Part shown: piece by piece, positions 17,292-26,979 of the stretch | Layout: every line of letters begins with the position of its first letter | Numbering within the stretch: position 1 is the stretch's first letter | Assembly (NCBI RefSeq): GCF_006274605.1 | Contig: NZ_CP040846.1 | Location: 1,495,041-1,559,040 of the forward strand | From: Thermococcus indicus | GTDB lineage: Archaea; Methanobacteriota_B; Thermococci; Thermococcales; Thermococcaceae | Length of the DNA: 64,000 nt | Reading direction: 5' to 3' | Notes under the pieces: generated by a model | Seen by the model: the letters and a program-made list of their open reading frames with translations, nothing else | The model's database searches: none | What the model was told of the DNA's origin: nothing | Position numbers and translations under genes: made by a program

Positions 17292-18034
17292 TTCCACACC
17301 ACCACCGTCACGTTATCCCTTGTGACGGGCAGGGCCTCTTCAATCAGCTCCTTCGCTATCTCTTCAGCGTTCTCGCCCCGCGAGGCTATCTCGACTATTC
17401 TTTCTTCGTCCACGTAGTCGTGCAGCCCGTCGGAGCTAAGCAGGAGAACGTCCCCGTGTCTCAGCTTCCATTCGTAAAAATCAACCTCAAATTTGGCCCC
17501 AAGGGCCCTCGTTATGATGTTCCGCATCGGGTGCCTCCTCGCTTCATCAGGAGTTATCTCACCTTTATCAACGAGCTCCTGGACGAGCGAGTGGTCTTTC
17601 GTCCTGGCGATGATCCTTCCGTTCCTTATCAGGTAGGCCCTGCTGTCGCCAATGTTGGCTACGAGAACCCTCCCCGGGGAAACAAGGGCGGACACCAGGG
17701 TTGTCCCCATTCCCTTCCTCTCTCCCGTGGCGTTCTCCACTATTCTAGAGTGTGCCAGCTCGTACGCTTTCTTGAGAGTTATCCGGGTGAGATACCGGGG
17801 AGCGCCAGGTTCGTACTCCCCGAGAAACGTCTCTTTCAGAACCTCTATTGCAATCCCGGAAGCCACCTCGCCGGAGCTATGACCCCCAAGCCCATCGGCC
17901 ACCGCCAGGAGGTATGCGTCGGGCAGTTTCAGGATTAAGAAGTTATCCTCGTTGTTGTATCTTCTCCCAACGTGGCTTATGCCGGATAAAAATGGAAGAA
18001 AAATTGCCATCGTTCCCCCATTGGACTCGGCCAT
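17288..18034 (-). CDS. PP2C-family Ser/Thr protein phosphatase
   Basis: A 248-residue soluble PPM/PP2C phosphatase. All metal-binding motifs are present: the RYNNEDNF block near the N-terminus, VADGLGGHSSGEVAS, GMGTTLVSAL, ANIGDSRAYLI, LLLSSDGLHDYV and the terminal TRDNVTVVVWK. It resembles the bacterial PrpC/Stp type that reverses Hanks-kinase phosphorylation. It lies between two Hanks-type kinases: its ATG overlaps the upstream kinase stop (TAATG) and its stop overlaps the next kinase start, so the three are made together. It is the cluster's only phosphatase and probably serves all four kinases (inference). Confidence 0.95.
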   Translation of the reverse strand: MAESNGGTMAIFLPFLSGISHVGRRYNNEDNFLILKLPDAYLLAVADGLGGHSSGEVASGIAIEVLKETFLGEYEPGAPRYLTRITLKKAYELAHSRIVENATGERKGMGTTLVSALVSPGRVLVANIGDSRAYLIRNGRIIARTKDHSLVQELVDKGEITPDEARRHPMRNIITRALGAKFEVDFYEWKLRHGDVLLLSSDGLHDYVDEERIVEIASRGENAEEIAKELIEEALPVTRDNVTVVVWK

Positions 18035-21000
18035 TAGCCCTCAACCTCCCTCTGAACTTTGTGAAGGAGAACCCTCAGCTCATCCAGCGTTGACTTGCTT
18101 ATCGGAACGCTCTCCCGCATCATCAGCTCGAACTGGCTTATGGCGTTCTCAATTTCGTCTTTGTGCTCTTTAGTGAAGGCCCTTAAGTCCTCAAGCGCGT
18201 TTATTAACCCCGCCTTGTCGTTGAGCTGGGCGTGGAGCAGGGCGTTCCTGCTCAGCTGTTCCACGAGCTGGCGCATGAGCTTTTTAAGCTCTCTGCTGTC
18301 GGTTGTCATGCTCATCGTCGTCTTCGTCCTTTCAATCTCCTTTTCAAGGGCTTTCCTCTCCTCGTCGAGCTTCTTCATCAGCTCAAGATCGCGGAGGAAC
18401 TCCTCAACGCTCCCATAGCGGTCCCCCTTCCTCTTAGCTAAGAGCTTCTCAAAAATGCCATCGTACTTCGCCAGGGCCCTGTTGAAGTGGCTCGGCGGCT
18501 TTGGCTTCACGGCGGGATTAATAACCTTGGCCATCACCACCGCCGGAGAAGTCCCCTGATAGGGGAGCTTACCCGTTAGAAGTTCGTAGAAGATGAGGCC
18601 GAGCTGATAGATGTCCGTCCTCTGGTCGGTGTGGCCGTAGGTCTCGTCGTCGAGCTGTTCTGGAGCGGCGTAGAGAAGCGTTAAGCCCTTTGTGGTTGTC
18701 GCCGTCGTGGAGACGGCGCCGACCTTGGCCAGCCCCCAGTCCGTTATCTTGGGAGTCAAATCGCTCGTTATGAGGACGTTCTGGGGCTTCAAATCCCTGT
18801 GGTAAACCTGCTTGCCGTGGGCGTGCTTCAGTCCTTCAGCAATACCCCTGATGAAGCTCAACGCCTTCTCCTCATCGACGGGCTTCGGATACTTTCCAAG
18901 ATCCCTTATGACCTCACCGTTAATCTCAATACCATCAACGAACTCTATTTCAAGGTGTGGTAGTGGTTCATCAAAGGCGTTGTAGAGCTTGACGATGTTC
19001 TTATGGTCGAGCAGGCGCCAAGCTTTAACCTCCTTGAGGAAAAATCGTTTGGCCTTCTCATCCAGGCGGGAAACCTTGAGGGCTATCACCTTTCCGTCGG
19101 ACTTACGTTTAACCTTAAAGACCTTTGCAAAGCCACCCTCGCCGAGGAATTCGAGGGGCTCGTATTTGTCTAAAAGCTCTGGCGGGAAGTAGGGGACGGG
19201 GTTTGACGCGGGTTTTGGTGCTGGTTTCTTTGCTGGGGCCGGAGTCACGGCTCTCTCCGCCAGTGGAGAAGGCTTGGGCTTTCCGCCTTTAGCTTTAGCG
19301 GCGATGCCGCCGACTGCAATAAGACCGATGAGGGCGGCGATGAGATAGGTAGGGTTCAGTCCCCCGTCAGTCCTGCCAGCTTCCGTCGGGGATGATTGTT
19401 TGGTTTGTGAGTACACGGTTTCGGAGTGAGTAGTGGTTGTTTCCTGTATTGTTTGAATCGCCACCAAGCCCGCAGAAACGCTGACGCTCTTTCCGGCCTC
19501 AACGCTAACGGTCTTCGTATATTCTTCGTATCCGTCTTTCTTGATTCTGATGGAGTGTTCTCCGGGGGAGAGTTTGTAATCGGTTATGGGGGTTGTTCCG
19601 ATGTAGTTACCGTCGACGTAAACCTCGGCTCCGGAAGGATCGCTTTCAACGCTCAGATAGCCGTAGGCGGGCTTTAAGGTCGCGGAAAGACTTTTGGTTT
19701 CTCCCGGCGAGAGGGTCACGGTAGTGGTGTAGTCCTCGTAGTCCTTCATGGTAAGCTTAACATCGTAAGTTCCGGGCGCTAAATTGAGTGTTAAGGGTGT
19801 CGTTCCCTTGTAATCGCCACCTATGTAGACCTTCGCTCCGGAGGGTTCTGAGGTTATTTTAAGCGTTCCTGGCTCTTTTGAGAGAGTCACCTCAAGCTTC
19901 TCAGTTTTGCCCGGTTCGATGGTTACCGTTGTTTCGTAATCCTGGTAATCGTTCTTCTTCACCACAACGCTGTGTTCTCCAGTGGAGAGCTTGTAATCCT
20001 CCAGGGGTGTTGTTCCAATGTAATTGCTGTCAACATAAACTTCAGCTCCGGAGGGAGATGATGTGACGGTTAGGTAGCCGAACTTCGGCGTGAGGGTTGC
20101 GGTAAGTTTCTTTTCACCTCCTGCTTCCAAGGTTATTTTGGTTGTGTAATCCTCATAATCCTGTTTTGTTATCCTTATTGTATAAGTTCCAGCTGATAGA
20201 GTGGTCTCAATAGGTGTTGTACCGTAATAGTCACCATTAATATAGACTTCTGCTCCGGATGGTGTTGACTCTATTCTCAAACTTGCTGGTAGCTCGTTAA
20301 GATTGACATTGAGGGTTGTTGTTTCTCCTGGGTTTATTGTGACCTTTTGTGTATATTGGGAGTAACTCTCCTTTTTGATTTCAATTTCATAAGTTCCAAC
20401 ATCAAGTTTGTGGTTCTCTACGGGTGTGGTTCCTATGTATGTTCCATTAAGATAAACCTCAGCTCCAGAAGGAGAAGAATAAATTGTTAAATACCCAAAA
20501 GTTGGCGTTAGCGTTGCTGAGATAGTCTTAGACTCCCCTGCATCCAGCGTTACTGTTGTCGTGTAGTCCTGGTAACCTTCTTTAATGATCTTAACTTCGT
20601 AAGTTCCTGGGTCAACTTGGTAGTTCTCAATGGGAGTTTGGCCTATTAATCTGCCATTTAAGTATACTTCTGCCCCTGATGGATAAGACCGCACTGTTAT
20701 ATGTGGGGGTATGATAGTATACATCTGTAGCTCCTCCTCATTAATTACAGCAAGATTATTGCCATTCTTCGTTATTGCTACATACACTGGTCCCCTTCCG
20801 ACATCACCCTTTAGTAATTCATTTCCTCTGATATCCAATATGACTACACTGGTAAAGAATGTTGCCGCTATCTTATATGGAGGTCCAGATATTGACACAG
20901 AGTGTATACTTGATGAATAATGATATTCTCCCACGAGTAGTAGGGTACTCCTGTCTAATATCAAGAGATCTCCATTTGTTAGCCCCACACTTATATACTT

Positions 21001-21726
21001 ACCATCAGGTGAGATGTCAATTGAATCTACGTTTGCTGATGTTATATATTGGTTTATTATATTTCCACTTTTATCTAAAATGTAAATCTCACCACACTGT
21101 GAACTACTAATCTCTCCCGTTCCACTTAAACAACCTGTGCCAGCCACAATGTATGATCCATCATCACTAATTGCTACTGCAGTGATAGATTTACCATCAA
21201 TGGTTTTCTTCCATGTTATACTTCCACTTGAGCTTACTAAATATATTTCTCCCCATTGTTTTGGACCTTCATTTGTATCTGCCATGATTCCTGTTCCTAC
21301 TACAGTATATTCTCCGTAAGATGTTGTGTCAACAGATACATAATCACCGCCCCATATAGACTGTTTGTATAATGTCTTACCTTGAGGCGTTAACGCAACT
21401 AGCTCCTGTTGGCTAATTGCTACAATGATATTATTCTCCGAAGAAATTGCAATGTCTATTAAATATGAAATATCCTGAAATTGATAGCTCCAAAGCATAT
21501 TTCCCGTGATATCCACTAGATATATCCTTGAAATCCCTCCTGTAATCCAACCATCTTGGCCAATTGCAATGTATTGATCGTTCATTGCTATGGCACAACC
21601 AGCAGGGTTATCCCGTTGCCATAACAGATAATTGCTGAGATTACTCGATGCACTGGATACATTATTTGCTGAAAGTATTATTGCTAAAAAAAACAAAATT
21701 ACAGCGCATAGTTTTTTGTTTTTCAT
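18034..21726 (-). CDS. Transmembrane Ser/Thr kinase with beta-propeller and six PEGA repeats (kinase 2)
   Basis: 1,230 residues. Signal peptide (AVILFFLAIILSANNVSSA), propeller about 30-330 with WD-like blades (ITAVAISDDGSYIVAGTG), six PEGA repeats about 342-752 (each with PSGAEVYLNG…IGTTP…GTYEVKI…GY), TM helix about 790-808 (YLIAALIGLIAVGGIAAKAK), kinase about 854-1108: GEGGFAKVFKVK, Lys in IALKVS, HRDLKPQN and ITDWGLAK. The last 120 residues are a helical tail ending VLLHKVQREVEG. The receptor layout implies an outside sensor, perhaps bound to S-layer or glycan by PEGA, driving an inside kinase. ATG 21726 has GGGGGTAG upstream, five bases after the ATPase stop. Confidence 0.92.
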   Translation of the reverse strand: MKNKKLCAVILFFLAIILSANNVSSASSNLSNYLLWQRDNPAGCAIAMNDQYIAIGQDGWITGGISRIYLVDITGNMLWSYQFQDISYLIDIAISSENNIIVAISQQELVALTPQGKTLYKQSIWGGDYVSVDTTSYGEYTVVGTGIMADTNEGPKQWGEIYLVSSSGSITWKKTIDGKSITAVAISDDGSYIVAGTGCLSGTGEISSSQCGEIYILDKSGNIINQYITSANVDSIDISPDGKYISVGLTNGDLLILDRSTLLLVGEYHYSSSIHSVSISGPPYKIAATFFTSVVILDIRGNELLKGDVGRGPVYVAITKNGNNLAVINEEELQMYTIIPPHITVRSYPSGAEVYLNGRLIGQTPIENYQVDPGTYEVKIIKEGYQDYTTTVTLDAGESKTISATLTPTFGYLTIYSSPSGAEVYLNGTYIGTTPVENHKLDVGTYEIEIKKESYSQYTQKVTINPGETTTLNVNLNELPASLRIESTPSGAEVYINGDYYGTTPIETTLSAGTYTIRITKQDYEDYTTKITLEAGGEKKLTATLTPKFGYLTVTSSPSGAEVYVDSNYIGTTPLEDYKLSTGEHSVVVKKNDYQDYETTVTIEPGKTEKLEVTLSKEPGTLKITSEPSGAKVYIGGDYKGTTPLTLNLAPGTYDVKLTMKDYEDYTTTVTLSPGETKSLSATLKPAYGYLSVESDPSGAEVYVDGNYIGTTPITDYKLSPGEHSIRIKKDGYEEYTKTVSVEAGKSVSVSAGLVAIQTIQETTTTHSETVYSQTKQSSPTEAGRTDGGLNPTYLIAALIGLIAVGGIAAKAKGGKPKPSPLAERAVTPAPAKKPAPKPASNPVPYFPPELLDKYEPLEFLGEGGFAKVFKVKRKSDGKVIALKVSRLDEKAKRFFLKEVKAWRLLDHKNIVKLYNAFDEPLPHLEIEFVDGIEINGEVIRDLGKYPKPVDEEKALSFIRGIAEGLKHAHGKQVYHRDLKPQNVLITSDLTPKITDWGLAKVGAVSTTATTTKGLTLLYAAPEQLDDETYGHTDQRTDIYQLGLIFYELLTGKLPYQGTSPAVVMAKVINPAVKPKPPSHFNRALAKYDGIFEKLLAKRKGDRYGSVEEFLRDLELMKKLDEERKALEKEIERTKTTMSMTTDSRELKKLMRQLVEQLSRNALLHAQLNDKAGLINALEDLRAFTKEHKDEIENAISQFELMMRESVPISKSTLDELRVLLHKVQREVEG
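19470..20700 (-). repeat. Six tandem PEGA repeats within kinase 2
   Basis: Six coding repeats of about 68-70 codons, each with the core PSGAEVY(L/I/V)(N/D)G-x3-G-T/Q-TP. They are similar at DNA level (for example GCTCCGGAGGG…TCAGATAGCCG blocks), so recombination between repeats, or with the other kinases, could change repeat number. Confidence 0.8.
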
Positions 21727-21731
21727 AAATA

Positions 21732-22928
21732 CTACCCCCCAAACTCCTCCGCCCACTTCTCGTACCTCTCGATTTCTTTCCTCGTCAATGGTGATTTAAT
21801 CCTCTTGAAGGCCTCCTCGAAGTCCCTCATCTCAAGCGGTCTCGTCCGGAGCGAGCGCTTTCTCAGCTCGTGGAAGGGAAGTGAGGCCAGCTTGTGAAGA
21901 TCCCTGTTCTCCTCGCGTATCATGTTCCATATCGCCTCCTGGCAGAGGTTCTTTAAATCCCTGCCAGAGTAGAGCCTCCTGACGCTCTCCTCGGCTATCG
22001 CATCGAGGTCGAGCCTGCTTATGTCCAGCCCGCGGGTGTTGATTTTGATTATCTCCTTGGTTGCCTCTTTATCGGGCAACGGCACGTATATCCTGCGCGG
22101 GAACCTCGACAGGACTGCCTCATCCAAGTCCCAGGGAGTGTTTGTTGCCGCCAGCGTCAAGACCAGAATGTCGCTCTTCTTGTCCTGGAAGCCGTCGAGT
22201 TCGGTGAGGAGCGTTGAAAGCATCCTCCTCGATGCCTCGCTCTGGTCGCCGGAGCGCTTGGTCGTTAGGGCATCAATCTCGTCCATGAAGACTATGCTCG
22301 GGGCCCTCTCTCTGGCCACTTCGTAGAGGGCCGTTATTATCTTGGTCGACTCGCCGAAGTACTTGCTGAGAACGTTGCTGGCCTTTACGCTGAAGAACGT
22401 TGCGTTTAAACTGCCCGCGGCGGCCGAGGCGAGTAGTGTTTTACCCGTTCCCGGCGGGCCGAAGAGGAGGATACCCTTCCAGGGCTGAATCGATTCTGGC
22501 CTCTGAAGGGCCGAAATCACGACCGTTTCCATCATGAGCCTCTTTACATCATCGAGACCGCCTATGTCGCTCCACTTGACCTTGGACTTCGTTATCAGGT
22601 TCTCGACGTATTGCTTGAACTTGTCCTCCTCTTCGCTCTCCGTCCCGGCCTCCTTTCCACTTCCACCTTCCTTCATCGGTCTGTGCTTTCTCTTTACCCC
22701 GTAGCGGCCGGTCTCAACGTCCCTCGCTATGGTCTCCCACTTCTTGGCCTTCTGGAGGTAGCTCTCGCGGTTGAACTCGTCATACTTCGCGAGCTGCTTC
22801 AGTATCCTGGAGCATTCGAGAGCCTTTTTTCTGGCGGTCTCCCTGTCGCCCTTCTTTATCGCTTCCTCAAACTCCTTCTTGGCTTTCTTAAAGGCCGACA
22901 TCAGGGGACCTGAAAGATCGACGGGCAT
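21732..22928 (-). CDS. Vps4-like AAA ATPase with MIT-like domain (ATPase 1)
   Basis: About 398 residues. Residues 1-70 form a three-helix MIT-like domain (LMSAFKKAKKEFEEAIKKGD…KALECSRILKQLAKYD). A charged linker leads to the AAA domain: GPPGTGKTLLASAAAGSL, IVFMDEIDALTTKRSGDQSE, RFPRRIYVPLPDKEA and YSGRDLKNLC. The C-terminal SPLTRKEIERYEKWAEEFGG is nearly identical to that of ATPase 2 and matches the Vps4 terminal helix. RRIYVPLP is close to the RRIYIPLP of eukaryotic Vps4. I chose ATG 22928 (GGTGGTG seven bases before) over 22943. Probably remodels the ESCRT-III-like proteins of the same cluster. Confidence 0.87.
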   Translation of the reverse strand: MPVDLSGPLMSAFKKAKKEFEEAIKKGDRETARKKALECSRILKQLAKYDEFNRESYLQKAKKWETIARDVETGRYGVKRKHRPMKEGGSGKEAGTESEEEDKFKQYVENLITKSKVKWSDIGGLDDVKRLMMETVVISALQRPESIQPWKGILLFGPPGTGKTLLASAAAGSLNATFFSVKASNVLSKYFGESTKIITALYEVARERAPSIVFMDEIDALTTKRSGDQSEASRRMLSTLLTELDGFQDKKSDILVLTLAATNTPWDLDEAVLSRFPRRIYVPLPDKEATKEIIKINTRGLDISRLDLDAIAEESVRRLYSGRDLKNLCQEAIWNMIREENRDLHKLASLPFHELRKRSLRTRPLEMRDFEEAFKRIKSPLTRKEIERYEKWAEEFGG

Positions 22929-22950
22929 TTCAATCACCACCATAGGTTAC

Positions 22951-23061
22951 TCAAGTTTCATTTGCTTTGAGACTCCTATAACAAAAGGAAAGAACGGCAT
23001 CCCACACGTTGAGTGTCGAGACTCCGTATGCAGTGTTCATGTCGTTTAAGCTCAGACCCAT
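22951..23061 (-). CDS. Operonic microprotein, 36 residues
   Basis: The kinase stop and this start share a base (TGATG at 23061). The frame encodes MGLSLNDMNTAYGVSTLNVW then DAVLSFCYRSLKANET and stops at 22951, 23 bases before the ATPase start. Translational coupling and the filling of an otherwise empty gap in a tightly packed cluster favour a real gene. It could be an amphipathic, membrane- or partner-binding peptide. No family recognised; chance remains a fair alternative at this length. Confidence 0.5.
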   Translation of the reverse strand: MGLSLNDMNTAYGVSTLNVWDAVLSFCYRSLKANET

Positions 23062-26000
23062 CAAATGTCCCCCCGACGGAGTTTTATTTTGTGTACTATT
23101 AACTCAGCCTTATCGACGAGCTCTGGGGGGATATCCAGTCCTTCTTCGAGCCTCATCTTAAGCTGTTGCACCAGCTGTTCCAGCTCGGTTCTAACTTCTC
23201 CTTTAACGTACTCCAGTAAGTCTGTGGCATACTTGTACGAGTCCACCTTGTTACCGACTTTCATGCTCATCAGCAATAGGTCACCCAGGTAAAAGGCTAC
23301 CTTCCATTTATCCCCAACTGTTGTACTTTTTCTGAGTTCTTCCTTCATCGACATCCCGAGATATATGGCAAGGTCTCTCTGGAGCTCAAGCATGTTCCTG
23401 TACCTCAGTTCCTTGTCCTTTGATAGCATCTTCATTATTATATGTTCCACATCCTTTGCCTCGGGATTTATGTCACTGGGCGGAAGTGGGTCCTCTGTGG
23501 TTATTTTTGATGCCAGTTCCACGAAGTCCCTAGCCTCAAATGGCAGTTTTCCGGTGACGAGCTCGTAGAACACAACACCCAGCTGCCAGATATCCGTTCT
23601 CTCGTCAGTTTCTCCAAACTTTTTGCTTATCTGTTCCGGGGCGGCGTAGAGCGGCGTAAATCCTGCCATTGTTGAGCTCCTGCTGCTGGTCATAACCTTA
23701 CTTAGTCCCCAGTCCGAAACTTTTGGAATGCCCTGCTTGAGGAGGATATTGGAAGGCTTCAAGTCCCTGTGGATTATACTCTTCGAATGTGCGTACTTTA
23801 ATCCCTCTGCAATATTAAAAATCAGCCACGCAGCTTTTCTAACATCCATGGGCTTCTCTTCTTTTTCCAGGTTCCCTTCACAGTATTCCATTTCAATGTA
23901 AGGTACGGGAAGTATGTTGTAGTCGTAAATCTCAACTATATTCTGGTGTTTCAGACCGGCCCAATTCTGGAGTTCCTTTACGAAGCTCTTACCAGTTGCT
24001 TCGTCGAGGCTTATGGGAACTTTAATCGCCACGACTTTTCCGTCGTTTACCCTTTTTGCCTTGAAGACCCTTGCGAATCCACCTTTACCTATAAATTCAA
24101 CGTCAGTGTATTTGTTTGAAAGTTCTTGAGGAAACGTTGTTTGAGATGTGGGGCGTGGAGCGAATTCTTCAATGGCCTTTCCGGTCGTTTTTTCTTCTAT
24201 TTCCTTGAATTTCCTGTTCATGAACAGGACAATCAGGGCTATCGCGAGCAGTACTCCACCACCCAGATAATAGAGAGTTTCAGTGCCTAACGTGGTCCCT
24301 CCAACCTGAATTCCCCCGACCATATTCTGGGAAAGGGCGCTTAACTTAACGTTGATGCTTGTTTTCTCGCCACTTTTGACTGTTGTATTCCTGACGGCAT
24401 CCTCATAACCGTCTTTTATCACTCTGACGGTATAGTTTCCAGGAGGTAAAGTGAGCTGTAGTGGTGTTAGCCCGCGGTAATCCCCGTTTACGTATACCTT
24501 TGCCTGGTCTGGTTCAGACGTTACCTCGAGGATACCATTGGCCTCACTGAGAATGGCGCTTATCTTCTCAGAGGAACCGGCGGTTAGGGAGACCGTTTTA
24601 ATCCAATCTAGGTATCCATATTTGACTAGCTTTACTTCGTAGTCGCCAGCTTCAAGCGTTAGGTTTACGGGGGTGACCCCGGCGTATTCTCCGTTTATAT
24701 ATACCTTGGCCCCGCTGGGAGTCGAGTCCACTTCAAGAGTTGAAGCGGTATCTATTGCGACTTTATTTAGTGTTACGTTTAAAGTCTTAGCTTCACCCGC
24801 GAGGAGTCTGATCGTTGATGTCCAACGGGAATAGCCTATTTTTTCAATTGCTATCGAATACGTTCCCTCTTCAAGCTTAAGTGTCAGGGGAGTGTTGCCT
24901 TTGTAGGAGCCATCTACAAAAACTCTTGCATTGGTGGGGAAGCTGTGGATTTCCAGGGTTGCCATGGAGGCGGGTGATACAAAACTGCTCTCAATCTTGT
25001 AGTACTCCACAGTTCCGTTTTCATAGCCAAGGAGGAGGTAATTATTCCAGCTAACCGCAAAATCTGATACTAATCCTGGGAATGTTGCTCTAAGAACCTC
25101 TGTACCGTTCTTTATTGAGAAAACTCTGAGGGTGCTTATCAGCCTGTTGTCATCCCGTAGACATGCCACTAGGAAGTCCCTCGAAAATTTGAAGCCCACT
25201 ACGACCCCTGATACTCGCTTAGTCCATAGGACTCCCCCCGTTATGTTTTGAACGCGAATAATACCGTCTCCTGGTAGGGGGAGATATACCATAATCTTGC
25301 CGTTCTTGTTGATGTAAATGTATCCCCTTTCTCCGCTCTCCCACAGGGCTTTACCGTTCGACGAGAATATTAACGTGTTGTTGTATCCCCCATCTACACT
25401 CACGGCCAGAAGATCGCCTCGGTAGTCCATGGAAATTCCCCATACTCTTGTCCCCCAAGTTGGACTGGGAAATACTCTTTTCCACCTCTCTCTGAGGGTT
25501 GAACCATCAAACGTAAAATAGTGAAGGCTGGCATTTGCTACCTCTGTCATACCCTTGTCAGTCCAACCCGCAAAGGTTCCGACGGCTATTCTACTGCCAT
25601 CTTCCGAGATGGCGACGGTATAGGCTCCGCCACTGTAAAAGTCAAAAAATCTGTTCGCAACTTCGTCGCCTTTTGTGTTGAGCACGTGTAGGTAATGATC
25701 ATCTCCCGTGATGGCTATGTAGTTTCCGTTACCACTGACTGCAATGTCTCTGAGAACGTGGTTAAACGTTTTTGATCCAGTCTTTCTGCCCGCGCTGCTC
25801 AATATGGCGGCTTCGCTTATGAAGTCAACCGAACCTCCAGCGGGATTTAGGTAGTAACTTAAAACCGCAAGCACGGTTCCATCATCGTTTATATCAACGG
25901 CATTAATTGTTCCTTCAACTTTCGCCGTAAAAAGTTTAATTAGTTCCGCCCCGTTGTCCTCAACGCTGAACTTCACGGTAGGCACAAACTCGTTGATAAA

Positions 26001-26921
26001 GATCACCGTCTTATCTTCAAAGGCTACTGCTATGTACCTCCCGCTCCGTGATATTGCAATATTCTTTACCGTTCCAAAGTTATTCCTGAAGGAGCCCTCC
26101 CACAGGACATTTCTGCTTCCGGAGAGAACGGTAACCCTTCCATCCCTCTGTCCGACTACTATATACTGCTCCCCCCAGTCAAATGACATAGACACGGGGT
26201 CTCCAAGAAGGGGAGTGGAAAACTGATACTGGCCGTCCTTCAAGCTTAATCCAATCACCATTGGAACCTCCCCTGAGAGGGAGATGTAAACCTTGTCGGT
26301 TCCTACAGTTAGGGACTCCACAGTACCATTTAATTCCCTGCTCCACACTTCGCTTCCCGTTGATATTTTCTTGACATTGATTTTGCCTCCGGAACAGATA
26401 ATGATATAGTTTCCGTCATACGTCATTCCAACTATCGGTCTACGTGTTCCCAATGGGAGCTTTGCGTAAACCTTTGTGAACCCCTTGTCTGTGATATACA
26501 CGTAGTAATTGTTACCATCACTCAGAAGGAGGAGAACTCTATCAACCCATGGAGCTGGCTGAACTTTGAGAACATTTAACGAATCCGGAGCGGCAAATCT
26601 GGCGTACCTGCCATCCCTATAAAAAACATGGATAAACTTCCCAGAAGCGACGTATAAATTCAGTTCCCAGGAATTACGCTCCAGTTCAACATCCTCTATA
26701 GGATATCCTAAATCTCTAGACCACAAGAACTCTCCGTTTAGTGTATAAACTGTTATTACACTCCCTGAGGCCAGGATAACCTGATTTAGGGCCTCCCTGA
26801 TAACCACATGGGAAGCGGATTCCGCGGACCATAGAACATCCACTGTCTTTTCGGCAGCTGTTTGTGTGACAAAGCTTAAAGTCAAAAGGACAATGAACAC
26901 GTAGACCGCAAATTTTCTCAT
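23061..26921 (-). CDS. Transmembrane Ser/Thr kinase with long beta-propeller and three PEGA repeats (kinase 1)
   Basis: 1,286 residues; the largest kinase here. Signal peptide (MRKFAVYVFIVLLTLSFVT), about 600 residues of propeller blades (two propellers would fit), three PEGA repeats about 653-860, TM helix about 880-902 (LGGGVLLAIALIVLFM), kinase about 937-1173: GKGGFARVFKAK, Lys in VAIKVP, HRDLKPSN and VSDWGLSK, then a helical tail ending AELIVHKIKLRRGDI. Tail and kinase are more divergent than in the other three. ATG 26921 follows GGAGGGA. Upstream are two ESCRT-III genes 58 bases away; downstream a coupled microprotein. Confidence 0.9.
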   Translation of the reverse strand: MRKFAVYVFIVLLTLSFVTQTAAEKTVDVLWSAESASHVVIREALNQVILASGSVITVYTLNGEFLWSRDLGYPIEDVELERNSWELNLYVASGKFIHVFYRDGRYARFAAPDSLNVLKVQPAPWVDRVLLLLSDGNNYYVYITDKGFTKVYAKLPLGTRRPIVGMTYDGNYIIICSGGKINVKKISTGSEVWSRELNGTVESLTVGTDKVYISLSGEVPMVIGLSLKDGQYQFSTPLLGDPVSMSFDWGEQYIVVGQRDGRVTVLSGSRNVLWEGSFRNNFGTVKNIAISRSGRYIAVAFEDKTVIFINEFVPTVKFSVEDNGAELIKLFTAKVEGTINAVDINDDGTVLAVLSYYLNPAGGSVDFISEAAILSSAGRKTGSKTFNHVLRDIAVSGNGNYIAITGDDHYLHVLNTKGDEVANRFFDFYSGGAYTVAISEDGSRIAVGTFAGWTDKGMTEVANASLHYFTFDGSTLRERWKRVFPSPTWGTRVWGISMDYRGDLLAVSVDGGYNNTLIFSSNGKALWESGERGYIYINKNGKIMVYLPLPGDGIIRVQNITGGVLWTKRVSGVVVGFKFSRDFLVACLRDDNRLISTLRVFSIKNGTEVLRATFPGLVSDFAVSWNNYLLLGYENGTVEYYKIESSFVSPASMATLEIHSFPTNARVFVDGSYKGNTPLTLKLEEGTYSIAIEKIGYSRWTSTIRLLAGEAKTLNVTLNKVAIDTASTLEVDSTPSGAKVYINGEYAGVTPVNLTLEAGDYEVKLVKYGYLDWIKTVSLTAGSSEKISAILSEANGILEVTSEPDQAKVYVNGDYRGLTPLQLTLPPGNYTVRVIKDGYEDAVRNTTVKSGEKTSINVKLSALSQNMVGGIQVGGTTLGTETLYYLGGGVLLAIALIVLFMNRKFKEIEEKTTGKAIEEFAPRPTSQTTFPQELSNKYTDVEFIGKGGFARVFKAKRVNDGKVVAIKVPISLDEATGKSFVKELQNWAGLKHQNIVEIYDYNILPVPYIEMEYCEGNLEKEEKPMDVRKAAWLIFNIAEGLKYAHSKSIIHRDLKPSNILLKQGIPKVSDWGLSKVMTSSRSSTMAGFTPLYAAPEQISKKFGETDERTDIWQLGVVFYELVTGKLPFEARDFVELASKITTEDPLPPSDINPEAKDVEHIIMKMLSKDKELRYRNMLELQRDLAIYLGMSMKEELRKSTTVGDKWKVAFYLGDLLLMSMKVGNKVDSYKYATDLLEYVKGEVRTELEQLVQQLKMRLEEGLDIPPELVDKAELIVHKIKLRRGDI

Positions 26922-26979
26922 TATTGTCCCTCCAATGGTCATAATGCTTGCCTCTTGTAGGTACCTGAAAACAGAAAAA

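Noticed and set aside
19470-20700. Regular direct repeats that could look like a CRISPR array
   Set aside because: The repeats are coding (PEGA, period about 200 bases) and diverged; there are no short identical repeats with unique spacers. No CRISPR array was seen anywhere in the window.
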